Shown piece by piece: positions 11,618-23,100 of a DNA stretch of 64,000 nucleotides. The stretch comes from Multifurca ochricompacta (Eukaryota > Basidiomycota > Agaricomycetes > Russulales > Russulaceae), in NCBI GenBank assembly GCA_022496185.1, contig WTXG01000094.1:1-64000 (forward strand), read 5' to 3'. The translations under genes were made by a program, and so were the position numbers. The notes under the pieces are model-generated. The model ran no database searches. It worked only from the letters and a program-made list of their open reading frames with translations, and was not told where the DNA came from. Positions within the stretch are counted from its first letter, which is position 1. Each line of letters starts with the position of its first letter.

Positions 11618-12812
11618 ATGTCTTTCATTGCCGCCAACGCCGCCGTCGATGCTTTCACTGCCACCACCGTAGTTGTTGAGAACTTCCCTTCTGCTCATCC
11701 CTCCACACGCCCTCTTCCCCCATCGACTATGACGCCGCCGAAGCTCGAGTCAAGAATCAGTCCCCCAACCCCAACGACGATTTTGAACACCGTGAAGAGC
11801 CACACCCAAATGACCTGGTGGGTATGGAATCGGACGACGAAGTCCCAGAGTTCCCCTTCTTCGCTAACAACCCCAACTCCTCCACGTACTACCCACTGGA
11901 GATCACCATGGGCGATGGGACAGTTGCAATCGCCAAGTACATTTTCTACACCAACGGAGGGATGGATGTCGCCGGATGCATGAAGAAGGACGGTCCGGTT
12001 TATGGAGCTCCGGTTTATCTGGAGGAAAGGTATACGGGTCGTCTGCATCATACAATGACCGACGAGCAGCTGGGGCACTTAGCTGCCGAAGATCCCGGGC
12101 CTTTGCCATCGATGAGGTATTGAGTGACATGCGACTTCCGCGCCTTAAAGCCGAGGTAATGAGGCTGCGGAAGAATCTAACCCTGCGCAACACACTCAAC
12201 CAACAGTACAAAGAACATGCCAAGATGATGGCCCGGTTGACCAACGGAATGTTCCAAATCGAGCAGGAGCTAGTGGAGATCCGAAAAGGTTGGAGAAGGG
12301 GGACGCATACCAACGATTGCTGAGAGGTACGCCGACACCTATGCCCGACCCTTCCACCGCGATCACTAGGGGCTGCCCCGGTGCTACTGCCGAACCGATT
12401 TGAAATGCCGCGCATGCATGAGAATCCTCGGGGGGAGACATGCTGGAGGTGCGACAGTAAGTACCACATTAGCTGGAACTGCCCCCTCAATCGCAAGTGG
12501 TGCCGGCACTGTCGCAGCAACCTGCATTGGAGCAGGTTTTGTATCTTCCGCCGAGTAGGAGTTGCGCCGACGATCACCAACCCGTCCGGATGGTGTGGCA
12601 AATGCCTGCGTCACAATTCAGGACATCGGGAGTTGGACTGCCCCGTTTACGACTTGTGCCGCCTATGTGGGCAACGTGGCCCTTACGGGTTCCTCCGTAC
12701 TCACCAGTGCCCCCAAGACGCGGACAAAGAGAATTACACGATGGACGATCGTAATGTAGCTGATGATTATCTGGAGCTGGTACAGGATGATGACGGTACG
12801 AGTCGTTTCTAG
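11618..12812 (+). pseudogene. Gypsy-1 third ORF: coiled coil plus zinc-knuckle protein
   Basis: A separate ORF with its own ATG begins 75 nt after the pol stop. Parts: an acidic N-terminal region (MESDDEVPEFPFF), an unfamiliar conserved block (PLEITMGDGTVAIAKYIFY, GPVYGAPVYLEERYTG), a probable coiled coil (LPRLKAEVMRLRKNL to QIEQELVEIRK), then Cys/His modules from 12441: CWRCDSKYHISWNC and CRHCRSNLHWSRFC fit CX2CX4HX4C, followed by a CX2CX6HX4C variant and a last CX2C...HQC. Frames shift near 11725, 12100 and 12290. The same ORF, better preserved, lies in Gypsy-2. I recognise no known family; RNA or DNA binding is inferred from the knuckles only. Confidence 0.75.
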
Positions 12813-12830
12813 CCGGGTCTGCTAGAACCA

Positions 12831-12843
12831 GAAGAGGGGGTGA
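12831..12843 (+). other. Gypsy-1 polypurine tract
   Basis: GAAGAGGGGGTGA directly abuts the 3' LTR, the usual primer for plus-strand synthesis. Confidence 0.8.
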
Positions 12844-13415
12844 TGTTACGAACCCCATCTTTACCCGTATTCTTTTTCTTGCCCAACGACAATCCCTCTC
12901 TACCGCCCACACTCCACTATCAGATCACGTCTCCATCGTGGGATCCGTCACATGCTCTTCGTCCATCCCCGTGACCTCCTTGTTGTTCATGTTTACCTAC
13001 CGCTATCTTCATTATCGCTTATCCTCTTATCATACGACCGGACACTTACTTAATACCCTATCAGAAGCTAGGCTTTATGCCCTCCGCTTTCGGATATTTG
13101 GGCCCACTTGACTCCGTTTCCTTATCTCGTAGACGCCCACTGAATTACGTATATAAGTCCGCTGTAGCTACCCTGTAGACCTCAGACTTGACTTATTGAA
13201 TACATCGGTGTTTGTCTTCTGGACTTCCCCTTGAAACCTTTGACTCGATCGTCTCAGTGCTTTTGGCACTTCCGCTCAACATCGTCACTAGGGAACAGCC
13301 CCTTTGACTTTGACTCATCCATTCGAACTCCAAGAGGTCTTATTGATCTCTTATCTGAACACATGAACGAAGCTGTCGCACTAGTCGTGCAGAACGTCTC
13401 ACACCGGACGTAACA
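12844..13415 (+). repeat. Gypsy-1 3' LTR
   Basis: The 572-nt LTR is near-identical to 5990-6563, with a TATATAA box at 13150-13156. The predicted start 10-mer here reads GACTTGACTT, one CpG-to-TpG change from the 5' LTR. Confidence 0.92.
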
Positions 13416-14094
13416 TCATAGCATCAACCTTGCTACCCAAGCTCTCATCTCGACACAAAGTAAAGCCAAGTATTACAACCCTCACAACATTGATGAACAC
13501 ACACCAGATGTCAGTGCTTGGGAATGAGATGAATTAGGGCTCATATGTGCAATTTCTGTCAAGGTCAGTATAATTTTGTGTGCTAGCCATATGTACTGAT
13601 CTACCTTCCAGGAGCATTCCTCCTCACAATGTAAAGAACTTTTCAAGTCCATCCAGATTCAGAAAGGGGTGAAGCAGCCCATGCAGCTGTTACTCAACAT
13701 GAAGGTGCGATGGGGATCCACATATGTGATGTTAAATCATGCTGAATCAAAGCAGAAGGCAAGTACAATATTTTTACAGCACATTGACTGCCACTTATCT
13801 TCAGATAGTTTGTCGATGAATTTGTCTATGAACTTGGTGTTTTCACAGATGGTTATCTTGAAGCATGAAAAAAAACTGATGCTCTCATGCTCTCCGAGGA
13901 TGAGTGGCACCACATTAGTGTATTCTGTGGCCTCCTCAGTGTGTGTTTCTCCTGCGCTTCCATGATGTGTAATTATTGACCTGTGTGCAGCATGCCAACA
14001 AAGCACAGCAAGCATTCTCATCTGCTTGTATTCCCACTCTCTCCAACGCTGTTCCTGCAATCGAAATGCTGCATGCTGCATGGTCTAGCCAAGC

Positions 14095-15936
14095 TGTTAC
14101 AACCCCACTCTTTTCTCTGGTCTCTCCTTGGCACTACACCATCTCCTGACCCTTGGCTTTGCAACTCTACATTCTGATGTCTATGGCCTTGGGCCTAGGA
14201 CCTTTGACCTGATGCCCTTGGCTTGCTGCTTTGGGACCTTTCCTGATGCCTGTGGCCTGCATGCCCAGGACCCTATCCTGATGCCTGTGACATGATGCTC
14301 ACAGGACCCCTTACCCTTGATACCTGCACCTGACTCACTGATAGTTCAGCTACTGTGCTGATGGCTGCATTTCCCTTTCCCCTGATGCTTGGCCTCTGTC
14401 TTGGCCAGCATCTGTACCCTATCCCTGTGGCTGACACCCATGGGATCTCTGACACTGTCCCTGCCAAACCTGACTCTGCACACAAGACAACTTTGGCTTG
14501 CATTTGCCCCTCCAGACCACATGACCTGTAGGCACATGACATGGACTCAAAGCCATGACCTGTCATGTGACCCTTAACCACATGACCTCAGACCATGTGA
14601 CCCCTTTGACCATGTGACCTTGGGCTTTGATCATGACCCCTTAGATCATCTGACCCATCAATCACTTGACCCTCTTCTCTGACTCTTGTGGGAGTATTCC
14701 CACACTGATATGACTCCTGTGGGGCTGCCCCACATGATTATGCTTCTGATAAGGCTTATCCTTATCATGGACTATATCTGGACCTCTTAGCTACTATTGG
14801 ATGATAAGGACTTGATTATCTACAGTACCAGATCTCTGATACTGTTACGAACCCCGTCTCTTCCTGTCTTTTTCTTCCTACCCAATGACGACCCCTCCTT
14901 GCCACCTACTCTTCACTACCAGATCACGTCTCCATCGTGGGATCCCTCACGTGCCCTGCTCCCCTCCCCGTGACTGTCTTTGTTCCTGTTTGTATCACTG
15001 TACTTATGTTTGACCTACTGTTGCTTATCTCTTATCCCTTATCGTTATGACCGGACACTTACTTAATTCCCTATCAGAAGCGCGGCTTTACGCCCTCCGC
15101 TTTCGTATATTTGGGCCCACATGATGCTAGTTATCTTATCTTTAGACGCCCACTCGATTACGTATATAACCCCACTGTAGCTACCTTGTAGACCTCAGAC
15201 TTGACTTATTGAATACATCGGTGCTTGTCTTCTGGACTCCTCCTTTGTCTCTTAAACGTCTGCCTGTCTCAGTGCTTTCGGCACTTTCCGCTCAACATCG
15301 TCTTGGAGTACAGCCTCTTAGACTTTGACTCACTACCTCTAAACTCCAAGGGATCTTATTGGTCTCTTATCCGAACCCGCTTAGCACGCTGTCACACAAG
15401 CCGTGTGGAACGTCCCGCACCGGACATAACAGATACAGTACTTAAGACCTTGTAGACAGTCAGTAGAACCCCAGACTTGACATCTTGTACCTTCAGCCTA
15501 GATATCTCTGATTCGGAAATCCACTGCACCCTTTGCCCCTTTACACTTTTGACCTCCCTGAAGAGACCCCATTGCCTCTGGCAATGGGTGTGCACCTTTC
15601 CCTTTGAACCTGTCCCCTTCCCCTTCATTCCCTTTGGCTTTAGTCTGCTTGGTGTGCTTCTAGCACTGCAGCTAAGCCTGATTCCAGCTTAACAGTCAGA
15701 GGGGATTAGCTCCCTTTGACTGACTCTTCCCATCTCCCTCAGCACCTGGTTATGGTGCAGATCCTCTCCCTTCTGATGCTAAGAAGGCCTGGTGCAGCTT
15801 GCCAGGCTGTGCCAGGCTTGTCATGAGCCCAGAGGCACTGTCCCGGGAGTACAGAGCCCACTCCCACAGCCAAGGCCCTGAACAGATCCTGTGGACCCAT
15901 GCACGTCGCACAGGAAACGCCCTGCCAAGCATTACA
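14095..15936 (+). mobile_element. Solo LTR, family B, TSD CAAGC, with nested LTR
   Basis: It begins TGTTACAACCCCACTC and ends GCCAAGCATTACA, with CAAGC at 14090-14094 and 15937-15941. Relatives lie at 26355-27520 (minus) and 27833-29791 (plus). Without the nested family A LTR it is about 1.25 kb. It contains many CATGTGAC or CACATGAC words around 14515-14640. No internal coding region is present, so it is a recombined solo LTR. Confidence 0.88.
14843..15431 (+). mobile_element. Solo LTR, family A (Gypsy-1-like), TSD GATAC
   Basis: The 589-nt LTR begins TGTTACGAACCCCGTC and ends ACCGGACATAACA. The duplication GATAC sits at 14838-14842 and 15432-15436. It shares the TATATAA box, CAGACTTGACTT start and overall layout with the Gypsy LTRs, and it inserted into the family B LTR. 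Confidence 0.93.
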
Positions 15937-16910
15937 CAAGCTGATAAACTCAAATACAATTCATTTAAGTCTGCACTTGATGCTGCCACCATGAAGCTCA
16001 ATGAATACTACCAAAAGACTGCAGATTCTGATGCTCATATCCTAGCCTTGTGTATGTTCAAAGTCTCTGTGTCTTTTTGTCATCCCTGATGGCCACTAGT
16101 GCTACATCCTGAGAAAAAGATGGCTCACTTCAAAAAACACTGGAATGCAGAGCTCCAACAGGAAGTCTTAACATTGGCATGGAATGCGGTATGTTACTTC
16201 AGAATTTACTATTCTTGCTCACATCAGCAAAGTTCAAGGAGCATTATGAACAACTTCAAGCTGCCAACACCCTGTCTTCCAAATCTTCCACTACCCATGT
16301 TGCCAAGTGACAGAAAACTCACAGCCTTCTGCATGACACTGATTCAGATGAATCAGATGATGTTGTTGTTCATGCATTATCACCACCATGGATGATTGAT
16401 TTCAAACACTATATTGATACTAATGATATAATCCCACCTGGTATGACAGTTGTGGAGTGGTGGGGTGTGCGTATTCACTGTCATGATGGTCTCATAGTTA
16501 CTGAGACACTGCTTTTCATTTAGCTCAATGCACCTCATTATCTGATCGCAGCTTCCCTTGCCCATGACTATCTTGCCATCATGGCATCTTCAGTATCAAG
16601 CAAGTGTGCATTCTCTTCTGCTGGCATTACCCTAAGCAAGCAATGCAATTGGCTCAAGGGAGACATTGTTGAAGCTTTACAATGTTTAAAATGTCTGTTC
16701 CATAATGACCTGATCTTCCGAGACATTGTAGTGGCAACAGAGGAGGAGGAGAACCTTGAAGAAATGGACTTAGAGTTGGCTGGAGGTGCTGATGATGTAG
16801 CAGAAGGTTTTACATGGGATCAATTATTTGCTGATGATGAGGATATGTACAAAGATGATAAGATTATAGGTGCAAAAGGAGGCAAGTGGGAACGTGCAAG
16901 AGGGTTTTAG

Positions 16911-18000
16911 AAGTGGAGGGAATTCTGAAGCAAACAGGCATGGCACAGCCTTTTATTTTAGATACTTTGTTAACTTAGAGACACAATAGCAACTGCTTTA
17001 TCTATAGCAGATTTGGTGACTTTATATACAATTTAGATGTACTATATCAGCTACCAAATTAAAGTAAACAAATGCACATGTTATCTTGCTTGTTAATGAA
17101 AGTGATTTCATCACATGATCGATCTGAGACGTATATACTCAGTATCTTAATTAATGTGAGAACATGTTTTTATCTCATCAATTGTTTTATCTAAACACAA
17201 TCACAATTATGTCGGACTATCTCTGTACCAGTATTCTGGTTCAACAAATTCAACACTGTCCTGGATGTGCATTTTTTATGCAGCAAAGGACATTATAGAT
17301 ACACATGGCCATTGTTTGAGTAATATTAATTGATAATCTGATTATAGAGTAGTCTAAAGTAGTCTAATATGTATTTTAGATAATGCCAGACTGGCAGAAA
17401 CAATTGTGCATTAGTAAATAAGATGTGTCAGGGTACTTAGAAGAGTAAGCCACTGATAAATAATTAGATTTACATTGCACGCTCGATCAGCTTTGGTATT
17501 TTGTGGAATAGTACTAGAACCTATTTAAAGATGCCCTGTAGCATGCTGCAGATCCCATCTCATCTTCTTGGGGGTGTAGGCTCTTAGCAATTGTTCAATA
17601 TAGGTCTATTCTTGCTGGATTTTCACTCTTAGTTTCACCACAATCTCAACATCTTATCTTATCTACATAGCAAGCACAGGATAGAAACACCTGTTACAAA
17701 TGCTGTTATTGATACAAGCTAAAATAAGACAACTTATGTTACAGGAATTAAATGGGAGACATAATATGGCAGAAGGCCAAAGCAGTGGCTAGGGGTTGAT
17801 ATAATGTAAACTACAAGTCCCTCAAAAAATGCAGCTTAAAACTTGATTTGATGCTGTAAAGCCACAGCTTGGGCCTGAGCTGGGCCTAAGCTGGCTGGAA
17901 GCCATCACTACAGCCCAGGCTTGAGTTTTGAAAAGCCTAAGCCACCAAAAGCTGGGCCTAAGCCATGGCTTCAGGCCAAGCTGGGGCTGTCACAACACTA
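16911..18000 (+). mobile_element. 3' non-coding arm and terminus of the hAT element
   Basis: AT-rich sequence leads to an AGGCC-rich stretch (about 17865-18000) that ends TGTCACAACACTA, the complement of TAGTGTTGTGACA. Most of 16925-18000 recurs inverted at 30856-31740. No gene is seen after the transposase stop near 16910. Confidence 0.75.
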
Positions 18001-18053
18001 GTCCTGTGTAAGGTCCCTTGATTGGGGTGCATGTTTAGTAGTGTTCGCTACAG

Positions 18054-18647
18054 TGTTATGACCAGGGCCTAGCACCCCACTTTTCTTCACTCTCCCTAAC
18101 GAGAACCCTTCCCTTCCACCTACTCTCCACTTCCTGATCACATCCCCATCCTGGGATCCCTCACGTGCCCTGCTTCCCTCCCCGTGACCATTGATTGTCT
18201 ATGCTGACCTGTTATTTACTTGTGTTTATGAACTTCCTTATCACTTATCTCCTTATCTCTAAGACCGGACACTTACTTAATACCCTATCAGAAGCCAGGC
18301 TTTATGCCATCCGCTTTCATATATTTGGGCCCACATGACTCGGTGATATCTTATCTTTAGACACTCATTCGATTACATATATAAGTCCACTGTAACTACA
18401 TTGTAGGCCTCAGACTTGACTTATTGAATACATCAGTGCTTGTCTTCTGGACTTCCCCTTGAACGCCTTGACTTGATCATCTCACGAAGTACTTCCGGTA
18501 CTCCCTGTTCAACATTGTCTTAGAGTGCAGCCTCTTTGACTTTGACTATTCCTGTATAAACTCCAAGGAGTCCTATTGACTCCTTATCCGATAACGAACG
18601 AACGCTGTCACACAAGTTGTGTGGAACGTCCTGCACCGGACATAACA
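18054..18647 (+). repeat. Gypsy-2 5' LTR
   Basis: It starts TGTTATGACCAGGG and ends ACCGGACATAACA. A TATATAA box lies at 18378-18384 and the start 10-mer GACTTGACTT at 18413-18422. Confidence 0.94.
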
Positions 18648-18659
18648 TCAAGTTGAGTC
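18648..18659 (+). other. Gypsy-2 primer binding site, CpG-decayed
   Basis: AAGTTGAGTC (18650-18659) is the Gypsy-1 primer site with its CpG changed. Both it and the LTR start motif have decayed, so pairing is now imperfect. Confidence 0.6.
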
Positions 18660-18669
18660 TCCTCCCAAC

Positions 18670-20184
18670 ATGGCTTCGTCCAGCCGCAGTCAGACCCTGT
18701 TCAAAGAAGAGCTCATTGAATGCAGAGACAAGAATAATCTTTCACAACAGACACCTGGCTCTGCCGTCTGGAAAGATTTTGAATCTGAGTTTGGATACTA
18801 TGTCTATCACAATGGAAGATACCAACCAGTAGAATACGACGACGAAAAGAGAGTTTGGTATCGTATCCGATACTCGGATAGCAGACACTTGTGGGTTACT
18901 ACCACTCCTGCTCCACCAGAATTTGGTCTCGGACCGTGGAGAGAGAACCCACCTGCAATCATCACCAACTCAGAACCAGAAGAATACATCGAAGAAAGCA
19001 GTGAAGACGCACCAGTATTAGCATTGTCTACACCCCTGGTTGCACCAGCAGTTGTCACGATCAGAGCACCTGCTTTGACAACTCCTCAGATATTGATACA
19101 GTCCTCCGACACCATCATCCCATTCCACCAAAACATGTCAACCATCACTGCCCAGCTCCCTGACCCCATTCCTCCTCCTCCTCCTCCCCCTGCTGTCCCA
19201 AACATCCCTCCACCATCAGGACGTCTTTTGGGGATCCTACCCCAGACCTTCGCAGGAGATTGCTCCCAAAGCAAGAAATTCATGTTGGAGTTCACCACAT
19301 TCAAGAACTTCAACCACGATGTTGCCCAAATCGTCAACCCCTTCCAGCGTGCCAACCTGTTCCTCTCACTTATCAGGGGTGATGCAGTTGATGATTGGAC
19401 GATGGAACAGCTCGAGTGGTTGAATGAGCAGGTAGAGAGTGGATGCCACACTACTAGTGAAGGCCTCTGGGAGACCATAGCCCAGAGATTCAAAGATGCC
19501 TTCACTGATGGACAGGCAAAACAGAAAGCAGCCAGGGAATTAAAATCCCTGCGAATGGAAAAAGGAGAACTTGATGCCTATGTGGCAAAGTTCCGGAGCC
19601 TAGCAAATCGGGCAGGCTATGATACAAATGAAGAGGCAACCTTGGACCTTTTTTCCCAAGGGCTGCCAAACCTGCTCGTCAAAAATATTATTCAGTTCCA
19701 TCACCCTCATGATTGGGACAAGTGGGTTGACACTGCTCGACGACAGCAGCAGGACTACCTTGACTTCCAAACGCGATTTGGAGTCGACACCAAGAAGGGA
19801 AAGACTCGAGAACAGTGGAAAGCAGCATTTGGAGTCAAGCCAGCGCATGCTACCCAGAGGGATCCCAACGCAATGGATACCTCAGCAGATAGAGTCAGGG
19901 CAAGAGCCACACTCACAGAAGACGAACGGCAGACATTGATGAAAGAAGGGCGGTGCTTCTGCTGTAAAGGGCAGGGGCATATGTCCCGAGACTGTCTGAA
20001 GAAGGGGGTACGAGTCGCGGTGGCAAACGCTACGCCTGCAGCCCCCGTCAACAATAACCCACCAGTCATAGACAAACGAACCAAGGAAGAAAAGGCCCAA
20101 GACATATGGGCAAATATGATGAAGGAGAGTGAGGAAGTGCAAGCCATCCTTGTCGAGAAGGCATTTGCAAAGAAGGATTTTTGA
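18670..20184 (+). CDS. Gypsy-2 Gag, intact 504 codons
   Basis: Gag is the structural particle protein of the retrotransposon. The frame opens at ATG 22 nt after the LTR. N-terminal region (1-150) is acidic and Pro-rich at its end (six consecutive Pro around residues 168-176). The retrotransposon gag core spans about 200-350 (DDWTMEQLEWLNEQV, ERF-like QRFKDAFTDGQAKQKAARE, YVAKFRSLANRAGYDT). One CCHC knuckle, CFCCKGQGHMSRDC, sits near residue 437. The C-terminal tail is Lys/Glu-rich. The gag stop overlaps the start of the pol frame, which is -1 relative to gag. Gag is the only unbroken retroelement protein in the window. Confidence 0.93.
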   Translation: MASSSRSQTLFKEELIECRDKNNLSQQTPGSAVWKDFESEFGYYVYHNGRYQPVEYDDEKRVWYRIRYSDSRHLWVTTTPAPPEFGLGPWRENPPAIITNSEPEEYIEESSEDAPVLALSTPLVAPAVVTIRAPALTTPQILIQSSDTIIPFHQNMSTITAQLPDPIPPPPPPPAVPNIPPPSGRLLGILPQTFAGDCSQSKKFMLEFTTFKNFNHDVAQIVNPFQRANLFLSLIRGDAVDDWTMEQLEWLNEQVESGCHTTSEGLWETIAQRFKDAFTDGQAKQKAARELKSLRMEKGELDAYVAKFRSLANRAGYDTNEEATLDLFSQGLPNLLVKNIIQFHHPHDWDKWVDTARRQQQDYLDFQTRFGVDTKKGKTREQWKAAFGVKPAHATQRDPNAMDTSADRVRARATLTEDERQTLMKEGRCFCCKGQGHMSRDCLKKGVRVAVANATPAAPVNNNPPVIDKRTKEEKAQDIWANMMKESEEVQAILVEKAFAKKDF

Positions 20185-23100
20185 TAAGCTCTACCCCATC
20201 GGCCTGGGCGAGAGCACTCCATGTTACCTCTGTGTATACTAGTCACTTCAAATCATTGAAAATACCAGTTCATTTCGAGACTACACAGAGGATGGCCAAC
20301 CAAGACATCTTAGTGGACTCTGGAGCCACAGATAACTTTATCAGTCCAAGAATGGTTAAAGTCTTGGGACTGGGGATGCAGGCTCTTCCCCAAGAGAAAA
20401 ATATCTGGAATATTGACGGAACTGCCAATCGTGCGGGGAAGATCACGCATTACACCGACCTGAACGTCCAAGTCAGAGAAATAACAAAAGTCATCCGCTT
20501 CCTAATTACCAACTTAGGGGATGAAGACCTCATTCTGGGATATCCATGGCTTGCTGCATTTGAACCCAGGATCAATTGGGCCGATGTGACAATGGATAAA
20601 GATTCTTACCCTACCATCATCACGTCGATAGGCTACGATTATGCGATCAGACATCGGATGGTGAGAGTCACAGATGCAAGTGAAGAAGACCCGGGTCACT
20701 GTTATGCCACCAAAGCTTCAGAATTGGCCCAGAAAGCGATACAGGGGCAGATAGAAAAGACATATAGTGATGTAGTACCGCGTGCCTATCACCGACATTG
20801 GAGGGTATTCTCAGAAGAAGAGTCACAGCGATTTCCACCCTCCCGACCCTGGGATCACGCCATAGACCTACTCCCCAACACACCGGCAGCAATCAATTGC
20901 AAGATCTACCCATTGTCCCAGTCCGAGCAGGTGGCGTTGACAGAGTTCCTCGAAGAACATTTGGCCAAAGGATACATTCACCCATCCAAGTCACAGTACA
21001 CTTCACCCTTCTTCTTTATCAAAAAGAAGGACGGTAAGCTGCGGCCAGTCCAGGATTATCGACGGATTAATGCTCATACCGTGAAGAATGCCTACCCCCT
21101 GCCACTCATCTCCGAACTCATAGACACCATGAGGGATAAGTCCCTCTTCTCAAAGATGGACGTGCAGTGGGGGTACAATAATGTCAGGATTAAGGAAGGC
21201 AACCAGTGTAAAGCAGCATTCAAAACAAATCAAGGATTGTTTGAACCAAATGTCATGTTCTTTGGCCTTACAAACTCACCAGCAACGTTCCAAGCCATGA
21301 TGAAACACATCTTCTGTGATCTCATCCTTACTGGAGAAGTAGTGGTCTATATGGACGACATCTTAGTGGCCACTCCAAACAACCTAAATCACCACCGAGA
21401 CCGTGTGCATCAGGTACTCGATATACTCCAAGAACATGACCTGTACCTCAAACCCGCCAAGTGCTCCTTTGAGCAGCGAAGCGTTGAGTACCTAGGAGTC
21501 ATCTTAGAAGAAGGACAAGTGCGCATGGATCCCGTTAAGGTACAGGGAATCCGGGAGTGGCCAGTACCAACCTGTGTCAAGGATGTCCGATCATTCATTG
21601 GATTTTGTAACTTCTACCAACGCTTTGTCAAAGGGTTCTCAGGCATCACATGACCATTAAACGACCTATTAAAAAAGGATGTGCCATGGCATTGGAGTTA
21701 CACAACAACAAGCGTTTGAACGGATCAGGGACCTAGTTGGCTCAGAGCCAGTACTCATCCAACCAGATCTAAGTCGCCCCTTCGAATTGGAAGTGGACGC
21801 CTCTCACTTTGCAAATGAGCTGTCTTATACCAGAGAGATGCCACACAGATACTTCACCCAGTGGCGTACTACTCCGAGACCTTCTCCCCAGCCGAATGGA
21901 ACTATGACATCTGGGATAGGGAACTCTTAGCTATAGTCAAGGCATTACGGCACTGGCACCTTACCTGGCAGGAACTCCACATCAGACCATCATCCATACT
22001 GACCATTCCAACCTATTGTATTGGAAAGAGCCCCATAAAATCAGTCAACGCTGGCATGGGAGGTCCTGGAGTTAGAAGATACAACTTCACCTTGAAACAC
22101 ATTGCTGGAAGTCAAAATGCTAGAGCCGATGCACTGTCACGCAGGCCAGATATGCATACGGGCAGGATGACAACAACGATGTCACTGTCCTTCCAGAGGA
22201 GGTGTTTGCAAAGACTGCTGTTGTTAGTCTTCATGATATGGACCTGTGGGCACAAGTCTCACAGAATATGAACCCCTCTCTTTGCCACTCATGGGCCAAT
22301 GCACATAATTTGAAAGAAGTCAACGGCCTCTGGTGGAAAGATGGGGATCGACTCGTTGTCACCGTGGCGACAACATTAAGAGGGGGGTGATCCATTTTCA
22401 CCATGATCTCCCTCTGCTGGCCACCCTGGCATCGCCAACACCTATGCCCTTGCCAAAAGAGACTATTGGTGGCCCAACATGAAGCAGGATGTCAGAGTTA
22501 TGTGCAGGGATGCGCAGCATGTCAAGCAAACAAGGTTAACACCCACCGAAAACCCCACCAATACACCCCATTACCCCATTGCATCAACTCCCTTCCAGAC
22601 CATTGCAATGGACTTTATTGTCAAGTACCCAAATCACAGGGCTTCGACACCATCCTTACGATCACCAACCACGATTGCTCCAAAGCGGCCTTGTTCACCC
22701 CTGCAACAAACCATCACAGCCGAAGGAGTGGCGAAGCTATACCTGGACCACGTATACCATCACTATGGACTCCCCAGAAAGATTATATCCGACCAAGACA
22801 CCAGATTCACGTCAGCATTTGCTAAGGCCCTATGCAAGACGTTAGACATAACACAGAATATCTCTACAGCTTACCACCCACAAACGGACAGACAGTCCGA
22901 ACGAACAAACCAATGGTTAGAACAGTACCTGCGGTTCTGGTGCAACAGCAGACAAGATGACTGGGCAAATGGCTATCAACTGCGGAGTTTGCTCACAATT
23001 CATGGCCCAATGGGACTATGAAAGCCACCCCTTTCTCCCTTATCATGGGCTGGACCCCGCGCACCACATGGACAGATAAGCCCACTAATGTCCCTTCAGT

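Larger units (their letters stand above)
5990..13415 (+). mobile_element. Gypsy-1: Ty3/Gypsy chromovirus, full length but decayed
   Basis: Order: 5' LTR (5990-6563), self-complementary primer site, gag, pol (protease, reverse transcriptase, RNase H, integrase, chromodomain), a third ORF with zinc knuckles, polypurine tract, 3' LTR (12844-13415). Both LTRs begin TGTTACGAACCCC and end GGACGTAACA and are closely similar, so the copy is fairly young. The flanks CTTGG and TCATA do not form a 5-bp duplication, unlike every other LTR insertion in this window, and the 3' flank continues into a hAT gene whose 5' part is absent on the left. Coding frames are broken by many single-base deletions, yet CpG sites are mostly retained. 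Confidence 0.92.
13416..16910 (+). pseudogene. hAT transposase gene, decayed and split by nested LTRs
   Basis: Pieces in order: an N-terminal part (LATQALISTQSKAKYYNP), a probable 48-nt intron 13564-13611, the DDE-region segment with LLLNMKVRWGSTYVML, then LSEDEWHHISVFCG, a probable intron ending at the CAG before 13990, and a segment ending MLHAAWSSQA. After the solo LTR the frame resumes with LKYNSFKSALDA, then HPEKKMAHFKKHW, and the hAT dimerisation domain (16540-16910, LAIMASSVSSKCAFSSAG). Two stops, TGA at 13525 and 13866, fit CGA decay. Deleting 14095-15941 restores an uninterrupted frame. The upstream coding part is missing, cut off at the Gypsy-1 border. Confidence 0.85.

Noticed and set aside
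12441..12712. Zinc knuckles taken as the gag nucleocapsid
   Set aside because: Gag with its own CCHC knuckle lies at the 5' end of the same element, and the pol gene separates the two.
11607..12812. Third ORF read as an env gene
   Set aside because: No signal peptide, no membrane segment and no furin-type site are visible; the Cys/His modules are knuckle-like.
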